Assembly: GCF_020075705.1 (NCBI RefSeq)
Contig: NZ_JAIQUM010000021.1
Coordinates: 1 to 64,000, forward strand
Direction of reading: 5' to 3'
Length of the DNA: 64,000 nt
From: Metabacillus rhizolycopersici
GTDB lineage: Bacteria; Bacillota; Bacilli; Bacillales; Bacillaceae
Of this stretch, positions 50,833 to 64,000 are shown in pieces. The position numbers were made by a program, and so were the translations under genes. The notes under the pieces are model-generated. The model was not told the origin of the DNA. It worked only from the letters and a program-made list of their open reading frames with translations, and searched no databases. Within the stretch, counting starts at the first letter, position 1. Each line of letters begins with the position of its first letter.

Positions 50833-52020
50833 TTAAATTGTTTCACGAACGAGCTCAGTTGCACCGCCACCTACTTGTACAACATAAAAGTCCGCTGTCA
50901 AACCTATTTTTTCTTTGTATTGTTTACCTACTTGTTCTATGAACAAATCAATTTTATTATTTTCTACAATGCTGATGGTGCATCCTCCAAAGCCTGCTCC
51001 CGTCATTCTTGAGCCAATCACACCTTCTTGCATCCAAGCCATTTCGACTAATGCATCTAATTCCTTTCCTGTTACTTCATAGTCATCACGTAACGACTCA
51101 TGCGATTTCTTCATTAATTCACCAAAGCCAGCAATATCACCTTGTTGAAGCTTACTAACTCCTTCTTTTGTACGAGCATTTTCATAAACTGCATGTTTAG
51201 CACGCTTGCGGTCAACAGGATTTTGAATAAGATGCTTATGCTGCTCAAACTGCTCTGGTGTTAATTCTCCTAACGAATAAATACTTAGTTCGACTTGAAG
51301 ATCTTTTAACGCTCTTTCGCATTCCCCTCGACGCTCATTATATTTTGAATCTGCCAATCCTCTTTGTTTATTTGTATTCGCAATAATCAAGGAAGCATCC
51401 TGAAGTCTAAGGGGAGTATATGTAAAATCGAGTGTTTGACAGTTTAATAGAACAGCATGATCTTCCTTTCCCATTCCAATCGCAAACTGATCCATAATCC
51501 CGCAGTTCACACCGATAAATTCATTTTCTGCTTGCTGACTCATTTTCACCATACTGACCATATCTGTTTGTAAAGCAAATAATTCTTTTATCAATACCGC
51601 TGTCACTAATTCAATCGATGCAGAAGAAGATAATCCTGCTCCATTTGGAATATTGCCATAAAACAAGACATCGAAGCCTTTATCGATCACATATCCATGC
51701 TTTTTAAATGTGTGAATGATACCTTTTGGATAGTTGGCCCACTCATGTGATTCTTCATATTGAAGACGATCGAGTGAAAATTCAATCATACCGGTGTTCT
51801 CAGCATTCATCGAATACATTCTCATCATTTTGTCTTCTCGCTTTTGCAAAGCGGCATAGGTTCCGATGCTCAAGGCACATGGAAAAACATGCCCACCGTT
51901 ATAATCCGTATGTTCTCCAATTAAATTGACACGACCCGGTGCGAAAAACACTCGAATCTGTTCATCTGAGCTGTTAAAAATGGTTATAAATTGATTGATT
52001 AGATTTTGATTCAAGTTCAT
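50833..52020 (-). CDS. galK: galactokinase
   Basis: Phosphorylates galactose at C1 with ATP. The 395-residue GHMP kinase has the galactokinase signature GRVNLIGEHTDYNGGHVFPC at about residues 29-48, the ATP loop NGAGLSSSASIELV near 125 and CGIMDQFAIGMGKEDHAVLL near 170. The C-terminal motif SRMTGAGFGGCTI is near 340. TGGGGGATG overlaps the start. galE follows after 20 bases. Length is close to B. subtilis GalK (390). Confidence 0.97.
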   Translation of the reverse strand: MNLNQNLINQFITIFNSSDEQIRVFFAPGRVNLIGEHTDYNGGHVFPCALSIGTYAALQKREDKMMRMYSMNAENTGMIEFSLDRLQYEESHEWANYPKGIIHTFKKHGYVIDKGFDVLFYGNIPNGAGLSSSASIELVTAVLIKELFALQTDMVSMVKMSQQAENEFIGVNCGIMDQFAIGMGKEDHAVLLNCQTLDFTYTPLRLQDASLIIANTNKQRGLADSKYNERRGECERALKDLQVELSIYSLGELTPEQFEQHKHLIQNPVDRKRAKHAVYENARTKEGVSKLQQGDIAGFGELMKKSHESLRDDYEVTGKELDALVEMAWMQEGVIGSRMTGAGFGGCTISIVENNKIDLFIEQVGKQYKEKIGLTADFYVVQVGGGATELVRETI

Positions 52021-52124
52021 CCCCCATTTCTTTCTATTAAATGCTGATTTTAGTGACTTATTATACTACCTCTTCACATTCAATCCTACATGACAGCCTA
52101 GGTATCTCTTTACACTCTTTTCTC

Positions 52125-53171
52125 CTAATCAACTAGAAACGTATATTTTGTCAAAGAAGAAAATAATTGATCCTTCTCTAAAACGTAAGAAGGAAAGTGT
52201 GGGTGATGAATAGCGTCGGGAAGTCCTTGTGTTTCTAAGCAAAGTCCTAAATACTTCTTACTTTTCACTCCGTAAACAGGTAGATCTTCTTGTAATTGAT
52301 TACCTGTATATAAAACGACACTAACTTCATCTGTTTCGACTACGAGCTTACGTCCACTTTCTTCATCCCACATCGTAATTTCTCCATTATGATGGCTGTT
52401 TAAAAGAAAAGAATGATCATATCCTTGGCCAACTAATTGATTTTGTGGGTGATTAGAAATTACCCCTTCTTCGATTTCTCTTCCTTCACGAAAGTCAAAA
52501 ACTGTGTCCGTTACATCTAGCAATTCTCCGGTTGGCAATAGCTGTTCATTTAATTCTACGAACTGGTTACTATCTATTTTCAAGACATGATGTAAAGCAT
52601 CGCGTTTTAAATCACCACTTAAATTAAAATACGTATGATTCGTTAAATTTAATAACGTTGTTTTATCTGAGTTTGCTTGATAATGAATAAGGAACTCATT
52701 ATCGTTATTTAGCAAATAAGTTATTGTTACCTGAACGGTTCCAGGATATCCTTCCTCTCCATCGGGACTCGTATAAGAAAACTGGATCCCCACTTCCTTC
52801 TCGTTCTTTAGGATGACAGCATCCCACAGAACATGACTAAACCCTTTTGAACCACCGTGAAGATGATTTCCGTTGTCATTCATTTCTAACTCAAATGATT
52901 GTCCATCCAGTTCGAATTGTCCGCCTTTTATTCGGCCAGATACACGCCCAACAACTGCTCCAAAGTAAGGAGAATGCTTCTCGTAGTCTTCCATGTTGTT
53001 GAAACCTAAAACAATATTTTCATAGTTTCCATCTCTATTAGGCGTTACTATTTTTGTAATAACACAACCGTAATTTAAACAGGTAATTTCTATATTTTGA
53101 TCATTTATTAACGTATATGCGTCTACATTTTGTCCATTTATTTCACCAAACGGTTTCTGAACGATCCTCAT
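52125..53171 (-). CDS. galM: aldose 1-epimerase (galactose mutarotase)
   Basis: Converts beta- to alpha-galactose, the form used by GalK. The ATG at 53171 (GGAGGGG five bases before) gives 348 residues. The family pattern is present: GAVVGRVSGRIKGGQFELDG near 70 and MNDNGNHLHGGSKGFSHVLW near 95. LLNLTNHTYFNLSGDL near 170 contains the catalytic His, and LCLETQGLPDAIHHPHFPS near 310 contains the catalytic Glu. It follows lacZ after a gap with a terminator, so it may also have a promoter of its own. Confidence 0.96.
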   Translation of the reverse strand: MRIVQKPFGEINGQNVDAYTLINDQNIEITCLNYGCVITKIVTPNRDGNYENIVLGFNNMEDYEKHSPYFGAVVGRVSGRIKGGQFELDGQSFELEMNDNGNHLHGGSKGFSHVLWDAVILKNEKEVGIQFSYTSPDGEEGYPGTVQVTITYLLNNDNEFLIHYQANSDKTTLLNLTNHTYFNLSGDLKRDALHHVLKIDSNQFVELNEQLLPTGELLDVTDTVFDFREGREIEEGVISNHPQNQLVGQGYDHSFLLNSHHNGEITMWDEESGRKLVVETDEVSVVLYTGNQLQEDLPVYGVKSKKYLGLCLETQGLPDAIHHPHFPSYVLEKDQLFSSLTKYTFLVD

Positions 53172-53281
53172 TTTTCCCCTCCAAAAGTACAATACAATTG
53201 CTTATCAATTAAAAGTGATTGGTAAATTTCAAACATAACTAGAAAAAAAGCTGCAGCCTTTAACGCCCCTAGTGGTCAATT

Positions 53282-53319
53282 CTGAAAATGGGAAAAGAAC
53301 AACATTCTCTTCCCATTTT
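53282..53319 (-). terminator. terminator after lacZ
   Basis: AAAATGGGAAGAGAA-TGTTG-TTCTTTTCCCATTTT on the minus strand, about 30 bases after the stop. The 3' stem ends in TTTT. It may attenuate read-through into galM. Confidence 0.8.
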
Positions 53320-53347
53320 GATAACAGTGCCTTAGTGAGAGCTTCTT

Positions 53348-57317
<3,970 letters not shown>

Positions 57318-57318
<1 letters not shown>

Positions 57319-58238
57319 TAAATTTCCCCTCCTCTTGATAGTTTTATTTGGAAGAAACTTATAATCCCAACAATAATGGTAATGATGTATGCTGCTGCAG
57401 ATGCATAACCAAATTGAAAACTTTGGAATCCAAACTGGTAAATGTACATGACAGGTGTATTCGTTGCATTATTAGGCCCACCCATCGTTAACAAAGATGG
57501 CTCTGTAAATAATTGAATCGTCCCGATTGTAGATAAAATCCCACAAAACAGCAGGATAGGTTTTAACATCGGAATGGTAATCTTGAAAAACTGTGTAAAC
57601 TTATTTGCTCCATCAATTTCTGCAGATTCATATAACGACTCATCTATAGCAGTTAATCCTGCTAATAAAATAATTGTATTGTATCCTACCCATCTCCACG
57701 TTACAGCAATAATGATTAATATCTTTGACCAGAAGGGGTCACTGAACCATAGAATCGGATCGATATGAAAAAGCCCTAATAAGTAATTCACCATACCGTA
57801 TTGCTCATGGAAAATAATTGAAAATACAATTGAATAGGTTACTAAATCTATTAAAACAGGCAAAAATATCATCAATCGAAATAATGGCTTTGCTTTAATA
57901 AATTTGGAGTTTAATATAACAGCCAGTAATGAACCTAAAATAAGCATGATAGGTACTTGTATGATTAAAATAATAAAAACATTAGATAGAGATTTCCAAA
58001 ACAAACCATCTGTTAGTATATTTTTAAAATTTTCTAAGCCAATCCACTCAGATGTATTTCCTTGAGTAGACGTGAATGATAAATACAATGATTCAATTAT
58101 TGGATACACCATAAAAATAATAAACACGATGAAAAATGGAGATAAAAATAGATATGGAACTAATATCTTCTGATTCCACTTTTTCTTTCTTACTGTAATC
58201 TTTGGATCTTTTTTACTCACAACAGTCGTAACTTCCAT
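57318..58238 (-). CDS. sugar ABC transporter permease (MalF type)
   Basis: Partner permease of the MalG-type protein encoded next. The 306 residues carry a short basic N-terminus, then helices starting ILVPYLFLSPFFIVFIIFMV, and the EAA loop ESAEIDGANKFTQFFKITIP near residue 210, followed by MGGPNNATNTPVMYIYQFGF. AGGAGGTTGAG precedes the ATG. No ATPase gene is in this operon. Related Bacillus importers use the shared MsmX ATPase, which probably applies here. Confidence 0.95.
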
Positions 58239-58295
58239 TTCTCAACCTCCTATAAATGAATAGGTGTTCAACTTACAAACACCTATTCTTCTATA

Positions 58296-59564
58296 TTATT
58301 CGTTTATATCGAGATTCGTTGTTTTAGAAATTGATGTAGCCGCAGTTTCCATCGATTTATCTACGTCTTTACCTTCTAACACTGCACCAATCATGTCATT
58401 AACTGGTTTCGTTGCATCTAACATAATTGGACCGTGATCCATTTTTTCAATATTTGAAGTTAGCCCTGCGAAAAAAGGATATACTTCCATTTCAAAATAG
58501 TCATTATATTCTTTAAATACTTCACTCTGATAGAAAGGAGTATATGAAGGGAATAGTCCGTAATTTAACATGACAGTTTGTCCTTCTTCTGTCGTTAAAA
58601 CGTATTCAATAAATTTAAATGCTGCGTCTGCATTTTTTGACTGCTTTGATATAGTTAAAATTGAGCCACCTAAATTAGCCTGTGTATTCCCACCTTCTTC
58701 AAAGGCTGGTAAAGGAACAATTCCCCAATTTCCTGCTTGTTGTTCAACAGAATGCTGCAACGTACCTGCATACCATACTGGTAAAATAACTGACGCGATT
58801 TTTTCATTGTTTAGCTCTGTAATACGGCCATTCCAATCTTTCACACTAATCGCAACATCTTCATCCTTCATCTCTTTTTGCAGTAAAAGTGCTTCTTTTG
58901 ATTCAGGTGAATTCACATTGATCTTTCCGTCTTTCACATATGTACCACCTAGTTGGTTTAGGAAAACTTCGTAAAGATCAAAATCGTTTGTATAACCTGT
59001 CATCGTTGTTTCTGGTATCGCCTTTTTCAATTCCTTTCCAGCTTCTATATAATCTTCCCACGTTTTAATTGATGCTATATCAATTCCAGCCTTTTCAAAA
59101 AGGTCTTTTCGATAATACAACGCAGATGGACCTATATCCCAAGGCATTGCGTATACTTTTCCATCTTTTGAAACAGATTCCCATGAGGACTCGAGAAATT
59201 TATCCTGATAGTCCTTCGTTTTTTCTGTCAGATCAACAAATTGATCAGGGAACTTATTTAAAAATGCTGGAAAATCCCTTGCTTGTGTTTGAATAATATC
59301 AGGTGCCCCTGTTCCTGCCGCTAAAGCTGGTGTCACTTTTGAATACTCTGGATCTACTTGTAAAATTTCCACTTTAATATCTGGATACTTTTTATTAAAT
59401 CCTTCAATCTGGTCGGTTAGTGCGTTGGCTGCAGCATTCCATGCCGCTACTTTAATTGTTGTTTCGCCTTCAGAGGTATTACTTTCTTCTGAACTCCCAC
59501 CACCGCAAGCTGCTAAAAATATGGATGTTACAAAAAATAAGGACACTAATACTAATTTTTTCAC
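58296..59564 (-). CDS. sugar-binding lipoprotein of the galactoside importer
   Basis: Extracellular solute-binding protein (family 1). The GTG at 59564 (AAGGGGAGAG upstream) gives 422 residues and places the lipoprotein signal (KKLVLVSLFFVTSIFLAACG, lipobox LAAC) at the N-terminus. The mature part has the family features: TTIKVAAWNAAANALTDQIE, the hinge-region MPWDIGPSALYYRKDLFEKA near 145 and GGSILTISKQSKNADAAFKF near 300. It is first in the operon, directly downstream of two 18-bp operators and a cre-overlapped promoter. Substrate is inferred from lacZ and gal genes downstream. Confidence 0.94.
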   Translation of the reverse strand: MKKLVLVSLFFVTSIFLAACGGGSSEESNTSEGETTIKVAAWNAAANALTDQIEGFNKKYPDIKVEILQVDPEYSKVTPALAAGTGAPDIIQTQARDFPAFLNKFPDQFVDLTEKTKDYQDKFLESSWESVSKDGKVYAMPWDIGPSALYYRKDLFEKAGIDIASIKTWEDYIEAGKELKKAIPETTMTGYTNDFDLYEVFLNQLGGTYVKDGKINVNSPESKEALLLQKEMKDEDVAISVKDWNGRITELNNEKIASVILPVWYAGTLQHSVEQQAGNWGIVPLPAFEEGGNTQANLGGSILTISKQSKNADAAFKFIEYVLTTEEGQTVMLNYGLFPSYTPFYQSEVFKEYNDYFEMEVYPFFAGLTSNIEKMDHGPIMLDATKPVNDMIGAVLEGKDVDKSMETAATSISKTTNLDINE

Positions 59565-59594
59565 TTTTCTCACTCTCCCCTTATTTATTAAATT

Positions 59595-59612
59595 TGTGGT
59601 CACGTGACCACA
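59595..59612. promoter_or_regulatory. operator O1 for the LacI-type regulator
   Basis: Perfect 18-bp palindrome TGTGGTCACGTGACCACA with a central CG, as usual for LacI-family operators. It lies about 30 bases before the binding-protein start codon and is identical to O2, with centres 34 bp apart. Confidence 0.88.
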
Positions 59613-59624
59613 TTGCTTTTAAAA

Positions 59625-59650
59625 ATATTGTGGTCACGTGACCACAATAT
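59625..59650. promoter_or_regulatory. operator O2 for the LacI-type regulator
   Basis: The same 18-bp palindrome as O1 at 59629-59646, extended here by ATAT / ATAT to a perfect 26-bp palindrome. A weak promoter could also straddle it (TTGAAT ... CAATAT). Confidence 0.88.
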
Positions 59651-59674
59651 TCAAAAAATAAGATAAAATTTTTG

Positions 59675-59694
59675 GCTTGAAAATATTTTCAAGC
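59675..59694. promoter_or_regulatory. 20-bp AT-rich palindrome in the galactoside operon leader
   Basis: GCTTGAAAATATTTTCAAGC is a perfect palindrome just after the predicted transcription start (about 59697, minus strand). It differs in sequence from the two CG-centred operators, so it may bind another regulator or form an RNA hairpin. Confidence 0.6.
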
Positions 59695-59703
59695 TCTATT
59701 TAA

Positions 59704-59732
59704 AATATAAATCATCCTGAAAACGCTGTCAA
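59704..59732 (-). promoter_or_regulatory. SigA promoter of the galactoside operon
   Basis: Minus strand consensus TTGACA at 59732-59727, exactly 17 bases, TATATT at 59709-59704. The -35 overlaps the stop codon of the lacI-type gene and the cre site. Confidence 0.8.
59718..59731. promoter_or_regulatory. CcpA cre site
   Basis: TGAAAACGCTGTCA matches the cre consensus TGWAANCGNTNWCA at every position. It covers the -35 box, so glucose repression by CcpA would block the promoter. Confidence 0.88.
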
Positions 59733-60730
59733 TGTTTTTTTACAGATTCTCTTTCTATTAATCTACCTTCACTTTCAATCTTTGTCTCAATTTTCATTTC
59801 GTTGTGAAGCTGGTCTAATAACTGTTGAACAAGCATTTTACCAATTTCCCTTTTGGGAATATCGATGGTTGTCAATGTTGGTGTTACTATTTTAGCTAAT
59901 TCAATATTATCAACACCAATGACTGATATGTCATCTGGAACCTTTTTTCCACTTTCAATAATTGCCCTCATAGCTCCTGCTGCTAACAGATCATTTGTCG
60001 CTGCAACAGCCGTAAATGATTGTCCATTTTCTAGTAAAGACTTTATCTCATCATATCCCGTCGTTAATTTATCTTGATACATCGCGATAAATTTTTTGTA
60101 ATACTCTTTAACTGGTAAATGATGCGCATCCATTGCAAGTTTATATCCCTCATATCTAGGATTTCCATAAGCATTCTCAAAATAATGACCTAAAAAGACA
60201 ATCTCCTTATGCCCTTTTTCTATTAAATGCTCTACTGAATTTGTCATTACCTTTATTAAATCAACAAAGACATGCGGAGTCTTGATTTCTTCTTGACGGT
60301 CCCAATAGACAGATAATGGCTTTTTTTGCACACCACTGTTAAGCTTGATTACATTACCTATTTCATACGGAGCAAGTAAAATGATTCCATCATAAGGTCC
60401 TTCTAATACTTGCTTCAAATAATTCAATCTTTCCTTCGTAATATTATATAGCGATAAAGAATATCCTTTCTCTAGTGCTGCTTCCTCAATCCCAACAAAC
60501 ATTTCCGAAAAAAACGAATTCGTAATAGATGGTGTTAAACACGCAATTTGTTTATACGATTTCATCCGTAAATTTCGTGCGGCTTGATTAGGTATATAAT
60601 TCAGTTCTGCAATTGCTGATTCTACTCTTTCTCTAGCTTCTGTCGTCACATATCCATTATTATTAATGACACGCGACACTGTTGATGGTGAAACACCCGC
60701 TTTTTGTGCAACCTCTTTTCTTGTAACCAT
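59729..60730 (-). CDS. LacI/GalR family transcriptional regulator
   Basis: Sugar-responsive repressor, probably of the galactoside operon. The 333 residues have the LacI DNA-binding motif TRKEVAQKAGVSPSTVSRVI (residues 3-22), the hinge helix NYIPNQAARNLRMKSYKQIA and a periplasmic-binding-like effector domain (FTAVAATNDLLAAGAMRAII near 230; ISVIGVDNIELAKIVTPTLT near 270). Two identical palindromic operators lie 80-130 bases after its stop codon, in front of the binding-protein gene on the same strand. GGAGAAC precedes the ATG. Confidence 0.95.
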   Translation of the reverse strand: MVTRKEVAQKAGVSPSTVSRVINNNGYVTTEARERVESAIAELNYIPNQAARNLRMKSYKQIACLTPSITNSFFSEMFVGIEEAALEKGYSLSLYNITKERLNYLKQVLEGPYDGIILLAPYEIGNVIKLNSGVQKKPLSVYWDRQEEIKTPHVFVDLIKVMTNSVEHLIEKGHKEIVFLGHYFENAYGNPRYEGYKLAMDAHHLPVKEYYKKFIAMYQDKLTTGYDEIKSLLENGQSFTAVAATNDLLAAGAMRAIIESGKKVPDDISVIGVDNIELAKIVTPTLTTIDIPKREIGKMLVQQLLDQLHNEMKIETKIESEGRLIERESVKKH

Positions 60731-60864
60731 TTGTTCTCCTTTCTCCTCATACAGTCCAAAATACTTTTTACAGTGGATGTTGATTTATCGAACTTACCTT
60801 TATAAGTAATACTATACAATACTATTGATTTGATATGTATAAAAAAGGAGATTTTCTGTGATAA

Positions 60865-60914
60865 GGGACTGTCCCCTACCGCTTTAAAGTGGTAGGGAAC
60901 AGTCCCTTAAATAC
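60865..60914 (-). terminator. terminator after melA
   Basis: AAGGGACTGTTCCCTACC / GGTAGGGGACAGTCCCTT is a very strong hairpin at the melA stop codon. The T run after it is weak, so it may act as a processing or stabilising hairpin too. Confidence 0.75.
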
Positions 60915-62242
60915 TATTTCACATAATCGAAAGATCCATTAGTTGAAAACTGTGGCAACCAGTTTCCATGTGCTTCAATTAATTCGTCACACATAGAAAT
61001 AATATCGTCCATCGATAACTCCGCACTTGTATGTGGGTCAAGCATTGCTGCTTGGTATACATGCTCTCGTTTTCCTGAGATCGCTGCTTCGATTGTTAAT
61101 AATTGTGTATTAATATTTGTTCTGTTCAGTGCAGCTAGTTGCTCTGGTAGATCACCAATGTAGGTTGGCATAATTCCATTGCGATCGACCACACAAGGTA
61201 CTTCAACAACTGCTTTTTCTGGGAGATTGCTAATCAAACGCCCTGTATTTAGCACATTTCCGCCAAATTTGAATGGCACATTCGTTTCCATCGCTTCAAT
61301 AATTCTTGAACCATACTCATGTGAACGAGTATGCGTAAGCTGACTGTTGTTCACCATTTCTTCCCGCATTGACACCCATTCCTCAATTTGAGACACACAA
61401 CGACGTGGGTATTCATCAAGCGGAATATTGAACTTTTCTATTAGCTCAGGATATCTGCTCTTAATAAAATATGGATGGTACTCTGCATTATGCTCAGATG
61501 ACTCTGTGATATAGTATCCGAACTTGTCCATTAATTCGTAGCGAACCATATCCTCATGCTTTGATTGTTGTCTTTCCTTGGCACGACGCTTGATTTCTGG
61601 ATATAAATCCTTGCCATCACGTTTTACCTCAAGCAACCAGGCCATATGGTTAATACCAGCGATTTTTTCTTCAATTCCTTCATGGTCCATCCCTAAGTCC
61701 TTAAACAGGTGCTCTGTACAAACCTGAACACTATGACATAATCCAATTGTTTTCACATTTGTGTAGCGCAGCATTGCCCCTGTTAAAGCGGCCATCGGAT
61801 TTGTATAATTTAAGAAAAGGGCATCTGGACAAACCTCTTCAATATCCTTGGCAAAATCTAACATAACAGGAATTGTCCGAAGCGCTCTGAAAATCCCACC
61901 AATACCAGTCGTATCGGCAATTGTTTGCTGTAAACCATATTTTTTAGGAATCTCAAAGTCTATCACTGTACTAGGCTTATACCCACCTACTTGGATTGCA
62001 TTAATAACATATTTCGCTCCACGTAAAGCATCTTTTCGATCAGAGTATGATTTGATCGTTACATTACTATTGTAGTTTTCCTTTAAGTTATTCAACATAT
62101 TTTCTGAGTCTTTTAGACGCTGCTCATCAATATCGAAAAGGGCAAATTCAAATCCTGCTAATGCTGGTACAAACAAACAATCTCCTAGGACATTTTTTGT
62201 GAAAATCGTACTTCCTGCTCCAATAAAAGTAATTTTAGACAT
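60914..62242 (-). CDS. melA: alpha-galactosidase, glycoside hydrolase family 4
   Basis: NAD- and Mn-dependent hydrolysis of melibiose and other alpha-galactosides. The 442 residues have the GH4 start KITFIGAGSTIFTKNVLGDC (NAD site). Also present are TIADTTGIGGIFRALRTIPV near 110 and LFLNYTNPMAALTGAMLRYT near 140. The metal ligands are Cys in GLCHSVQVC near 170 and His in AGINHMAWLLEV near 200. The N-terminal sequence and DTTGIGGIFRALR favour alpha-galactosidase over 6-phospho-glucosidase members. It follows two sugar permeases by 34 bases. Galactose released would enter the neighbouring gal pathway. Confidence 0.95.
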   Translation of the reverse strand: MSKITFIGAGSTIFTKNVLGDCLFVPALAGFEFALFDIDEQRLKDSENMLNNLKENYNSNVTIKSYSDRKDALRGAKYVINAIQVGGYKPSTVIDFEIPKKYGLQQTIADTTGIGGIFRALRTIPVMLDFAKDIEEVCPDALFLNYTNPMAALTGAMLRYTNVKTIGLCHSVQVCTEHLFKDLGMDHEGIEEKIAGINHMAWLLEVKRDGKDLYPEIKRRAKERQQSKHEDMVRYELMDKFGYYITESSEHNAEYHPYFIKSRYPELIEKFNIPLDEYPRRCVSQIEEWVSMREEMVNNSQLTHTRSHEYGSRIIEAMETNVPFKFGGNVLNTGRLISNLPEKAVVEVPCVVDRNGIMPTYIGDLPEQLAALNRTNINTQLLTIEAAISGKREHVYQAAMLDPHTSAELSMDDIISMCDELIEAHGNWLPQFSTNGSFDYVK

Positions 62243-62276
62243 ATTTCATCTTCCTTCCTTATAACTTTTTATTTTT

Positions 62277-63107
62277 TTACCCTTTCACTGAACCCGCGGA
62301 TAAACCTGCGATGAAGTATTTTTGTAAGAATAAGAATAAAATGGTCATTGGTAACATCGACATTAAGGCCGCAGCAGCTACTAAGTTAAGATTATTTTGA
62401 TTTGAACCAAAGAAATTGGCTAATGAAACGGTTAATGTATGCATCGAACTATCTTGTAAGAAGAAGATCGCAAACTGGTAATCATTCCAAATGTACACAC
62501 AAGATATAATAAGAATCGATGCAGTTATTGGTTTTAACAAAGGAAATACAATTCGGAAAAAAATTCCTAACGTACTAGCCCCATCAATCTTTGCAGCCTC
62601 TTCTAATTCCTTTGGTATCGTCGAACGGATGAAGCCTGCATATAAAAAGATCGTTAACGGCATAAATGCTGCAACATTATTTAAAATTGCCACCTCATAC
62701 GTATTCATCATGCCAAAATCAACGACCAAATTGTACAATGGCACTAACGCAGTCAATGGTGGAATAATCATGATGGCTATAAATAAGAAGTAAAAAAACT
62801 TATTTAATTTTGTTTGACGACGCGCCAGTGGGTAGGCTGACATTGATCCAAACACAATCAATAATACGGCTGAAAACAGTGTGATAGTTGCCGTATTAAA
62901 AAACGAATTCCCTAAGTTTGCAAGTTCCCACGCCTCGGAAAAGTTTTGGAAATTCAATTGATCTGGAAAAACCCATTTTGAACTAAAATCACCTTTCGCT
63001 TTTAAAGAAGTCGTAATTAAAATATAGAAAGGAATAATATGAACGAACGTAATGAGAATAGCTAACCCTGTTAACAATCGTTTCCTTTTCTTATCTATGT
63101 ATGTCAT
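62277..63107 (-). CDS. sugar ABC transporter permease (MalG type), melA unit
   Basis: The 276 residues have six transmembrane helices, the EAA loop EEAAKIDGASTLGIFFRIVF near residue 180 and the C-terminal KYFIAGLSAGSVKG. The start overlaps the stop of the upstream permease gene (TAATG). It is similar in layout to the MalG-type protein at 57 kb but clearly a separate paralogue. With melA directly downstream, it probably imports melibiose, raffinose or related alpha-galactosides. No ATPase is seen. Confidence 0.94.
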   Translation of the reverse strand: MTYIDKKRKRLLTGLAILITFVHIIPFYILITTSLKAKGDFSSKWVFPDQLNFQNFSEAWELANLGNSFFNTATITLFSAVLLIVFGSMSAYPLARRQTKLNKFFYFLFIAIMIIPPLTALVPLYNLVVDFGMMNTYEVAILNNVAAFMPLTIFLYAGFIRSTIPKELEEAAKIDGASTLGIFFRIVFPLLKPITASILIISCVYIWNDYQFAIFFLQDSSMHTLTVSLANFFGSNQNNLNLVAAAALMSMLPMTILFLFLQKYFIAGLSAGSVKG

Positions 63108-64000
63108 TATGCTTCAATCTCCTTCCGTCTAAAGTAAACGAGGGCAGCTAAGCTTAAAATAAGGATGATTACAGCCATGAAAACACCTTGAGTTGCTGCA
63201 TAACCAGCATCCTGTCTTTTAAAATAAAGATCATACATAAACGTTGACATCGATTGAGAGGCATTTCCAGGTCCTCCACCAGTTAATGCAATAATCACAT
63301 CAAATAATTTCAAACCACCGATAATATTTAGCACTACATTAATCGTGATCGATGGCATTAATAAAGGTAGTGTAATATTTTTAAACTGCTGAAGTGCAGA
63401 TGCACCATCAATTTGAGCTGCTTCATAAAAATCTTTTGAGATACTTTGTAACCCAGCTAAATAAATAATCATGGCAACACCCACATATTGATACGTGTTG
63501 ACAAACACAATGATCCACGTATTCATTTCAGGACTTGCTAACATGTTCATTTTTTCTAATCCAAAGAAAAGCAATACGTCATTAAGTGCTCCACCTTGAA
63601 AGGCAAAGAAGAAATACCAAATATACCCCATGATTAACGGACTAATAATTACTGGAAGGTAAATCACCGTTCGAGTAATCGCCTTCATTCTAATGCTTTG
63701 ATTTAACAGTATCGCGTAAAGTAAGCCAATAATATTTTGTAAAACCGTGCTTCCGACTCCATAAAGTAATGTATTTTTCACAACAAGCCATGTTGTTGGA
63801 TCTGTAAACATTCGCTTGTATTGGTCTAAGCCTACCCAATCATAACTTTGCGAAAATCCATTCCAATTCGTAAAAGATAATTGAATCCCATTAATGAATG
63901 GATATAGAATAAACAGAAACACGATGACAAAGCTGGGCATGTACATCCACCAAAGAGAAGATTGCTTTTTCTCTTTTCGCTTCGGCGCTTTCTTGGCAAC
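63107..64000 (-). CDS. sugar ABC transporter permease (MalF type), partial
   Basis: Partner of the preceding MalG-type permease. The gene runs off the right edge, so its start is not seen. The visible 297 codons begin in a basic N-terminus (AKKAPKREKKQSS), then the helices from [20 protein letters not shown], the EAA loop [20 protein letters not shown] near the middle and [20 protein letters not shown]. An internal methionine (63946) has no good ribosome site, so the true start is probably just outside. A binding-protein gene is expected next. Confidence 0.93.
   Translation of the reverse strand, partial: VAKKAPKRKEKKQSSLWWMYMPSFVIVFLFILYPFINGIQLSFTNWNGFSQSYDWVGLDQYKRMFTDPTTWLVVKNTLLYGVGSTVLQNIIGLLYAILLNQSIRMKAITRTVIYLPVIISPLIMGYIWYFFFAFQGGALNDVLLFFGLEKMNMLASPEMNTWIIVFVNTYQYVGVAMIIYLAGLQSISKDFYEAAQIDGASALQQFKNITLPLLMPSITINVVLNIIGGLKLFDVIIALTGGGPGNASQSMSTFMYDLYFKRQDAGYAATQGVFMAVIILILSLAALVYFRRKEIEA

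Overview
The window looks like chromosome from a mesophilic or alkaliphilic Bacillaceae (Bacillus sensu lato). It is AT-rich and uses strong GGAGG ribosome sites with frequent TTG and GTG starts. From the left edge on the minus strand, the gene order hag-csrA-fliW-yviE-flgL-flgK-flgN-flgM-yvyF-comFC-comFB-comFA-degV-degU-degS, then yvyE, an LCP gene and tagO, matches the Bacillus subtilis arrangement. Nearly all genes are on the minus strand.

Region 1 (1-17.6 kb) is motility, competence and DegSU. The leftmost bases are the promoter and leader of an rRNA operon whose 16S gene lies just off the edge. The flagellin gene hag is the most unusual object here. It is split into four exons by three group I introns (279, 367 and 353 nt). 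P4 and P7 pairings covary, P1 pairings match the splice sites, and all junctions fall between codons. Intron 3 carries a second copy of the flagellin C-terminus in its own 5' end, so both retained and spliced RNA encode a complete but different C-terminus. hag also has a SigD promoter and a leader with a near-ideal CsrA site, next to csrA and fliW, so splicing would be layered on the Hag-FliW-CsrA loop. The late flagellar genes, the FlgM anti-sigma factor with its own SigD promoter, the comF operon and degSU follow.

Region 2 (14-46 kb) is cell-envelope polymer synthesis. It holds tagO, mnaA, a UDP-ManNAc dehydrogenase, a UDP-glucose dehydrogenase, gtaB, an ABC-2 polymer exporter, five glycosyltransferases, a methyltransferase with a coiled coil, two LCP ligases, a CWB2 wall protein with a transglycosylase domain, and a giant LPNTA-anchored leucine-rich-repeat protein. 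Together these point to a TagO-primed glycopolymer containing uronic acids (ManNAcA and/or GlcA). Intergenic spaces carry about ten copies of a foldback repeat, all in the same orientation, two copies of a second structured element, and three clusters of a short GGACAATAAA repeat.

Region 3 (46-64 kb) is small membrane proteins, a PHP phosphatase, and then galactoside use: binding protein, two permeases, lacZ, galM, galK, galE and galT on one strand. Their promoter region has a perfect CcpA cre, a 20-bp palindrome and two identical 18-bp operators next to a LacI-type regulator gene. A second unit, with melA (GH4) and two permeases, runs off the right edge. No transporter ATPase is encoded beside either system, suggesting a shared MsmX-type ATPase.
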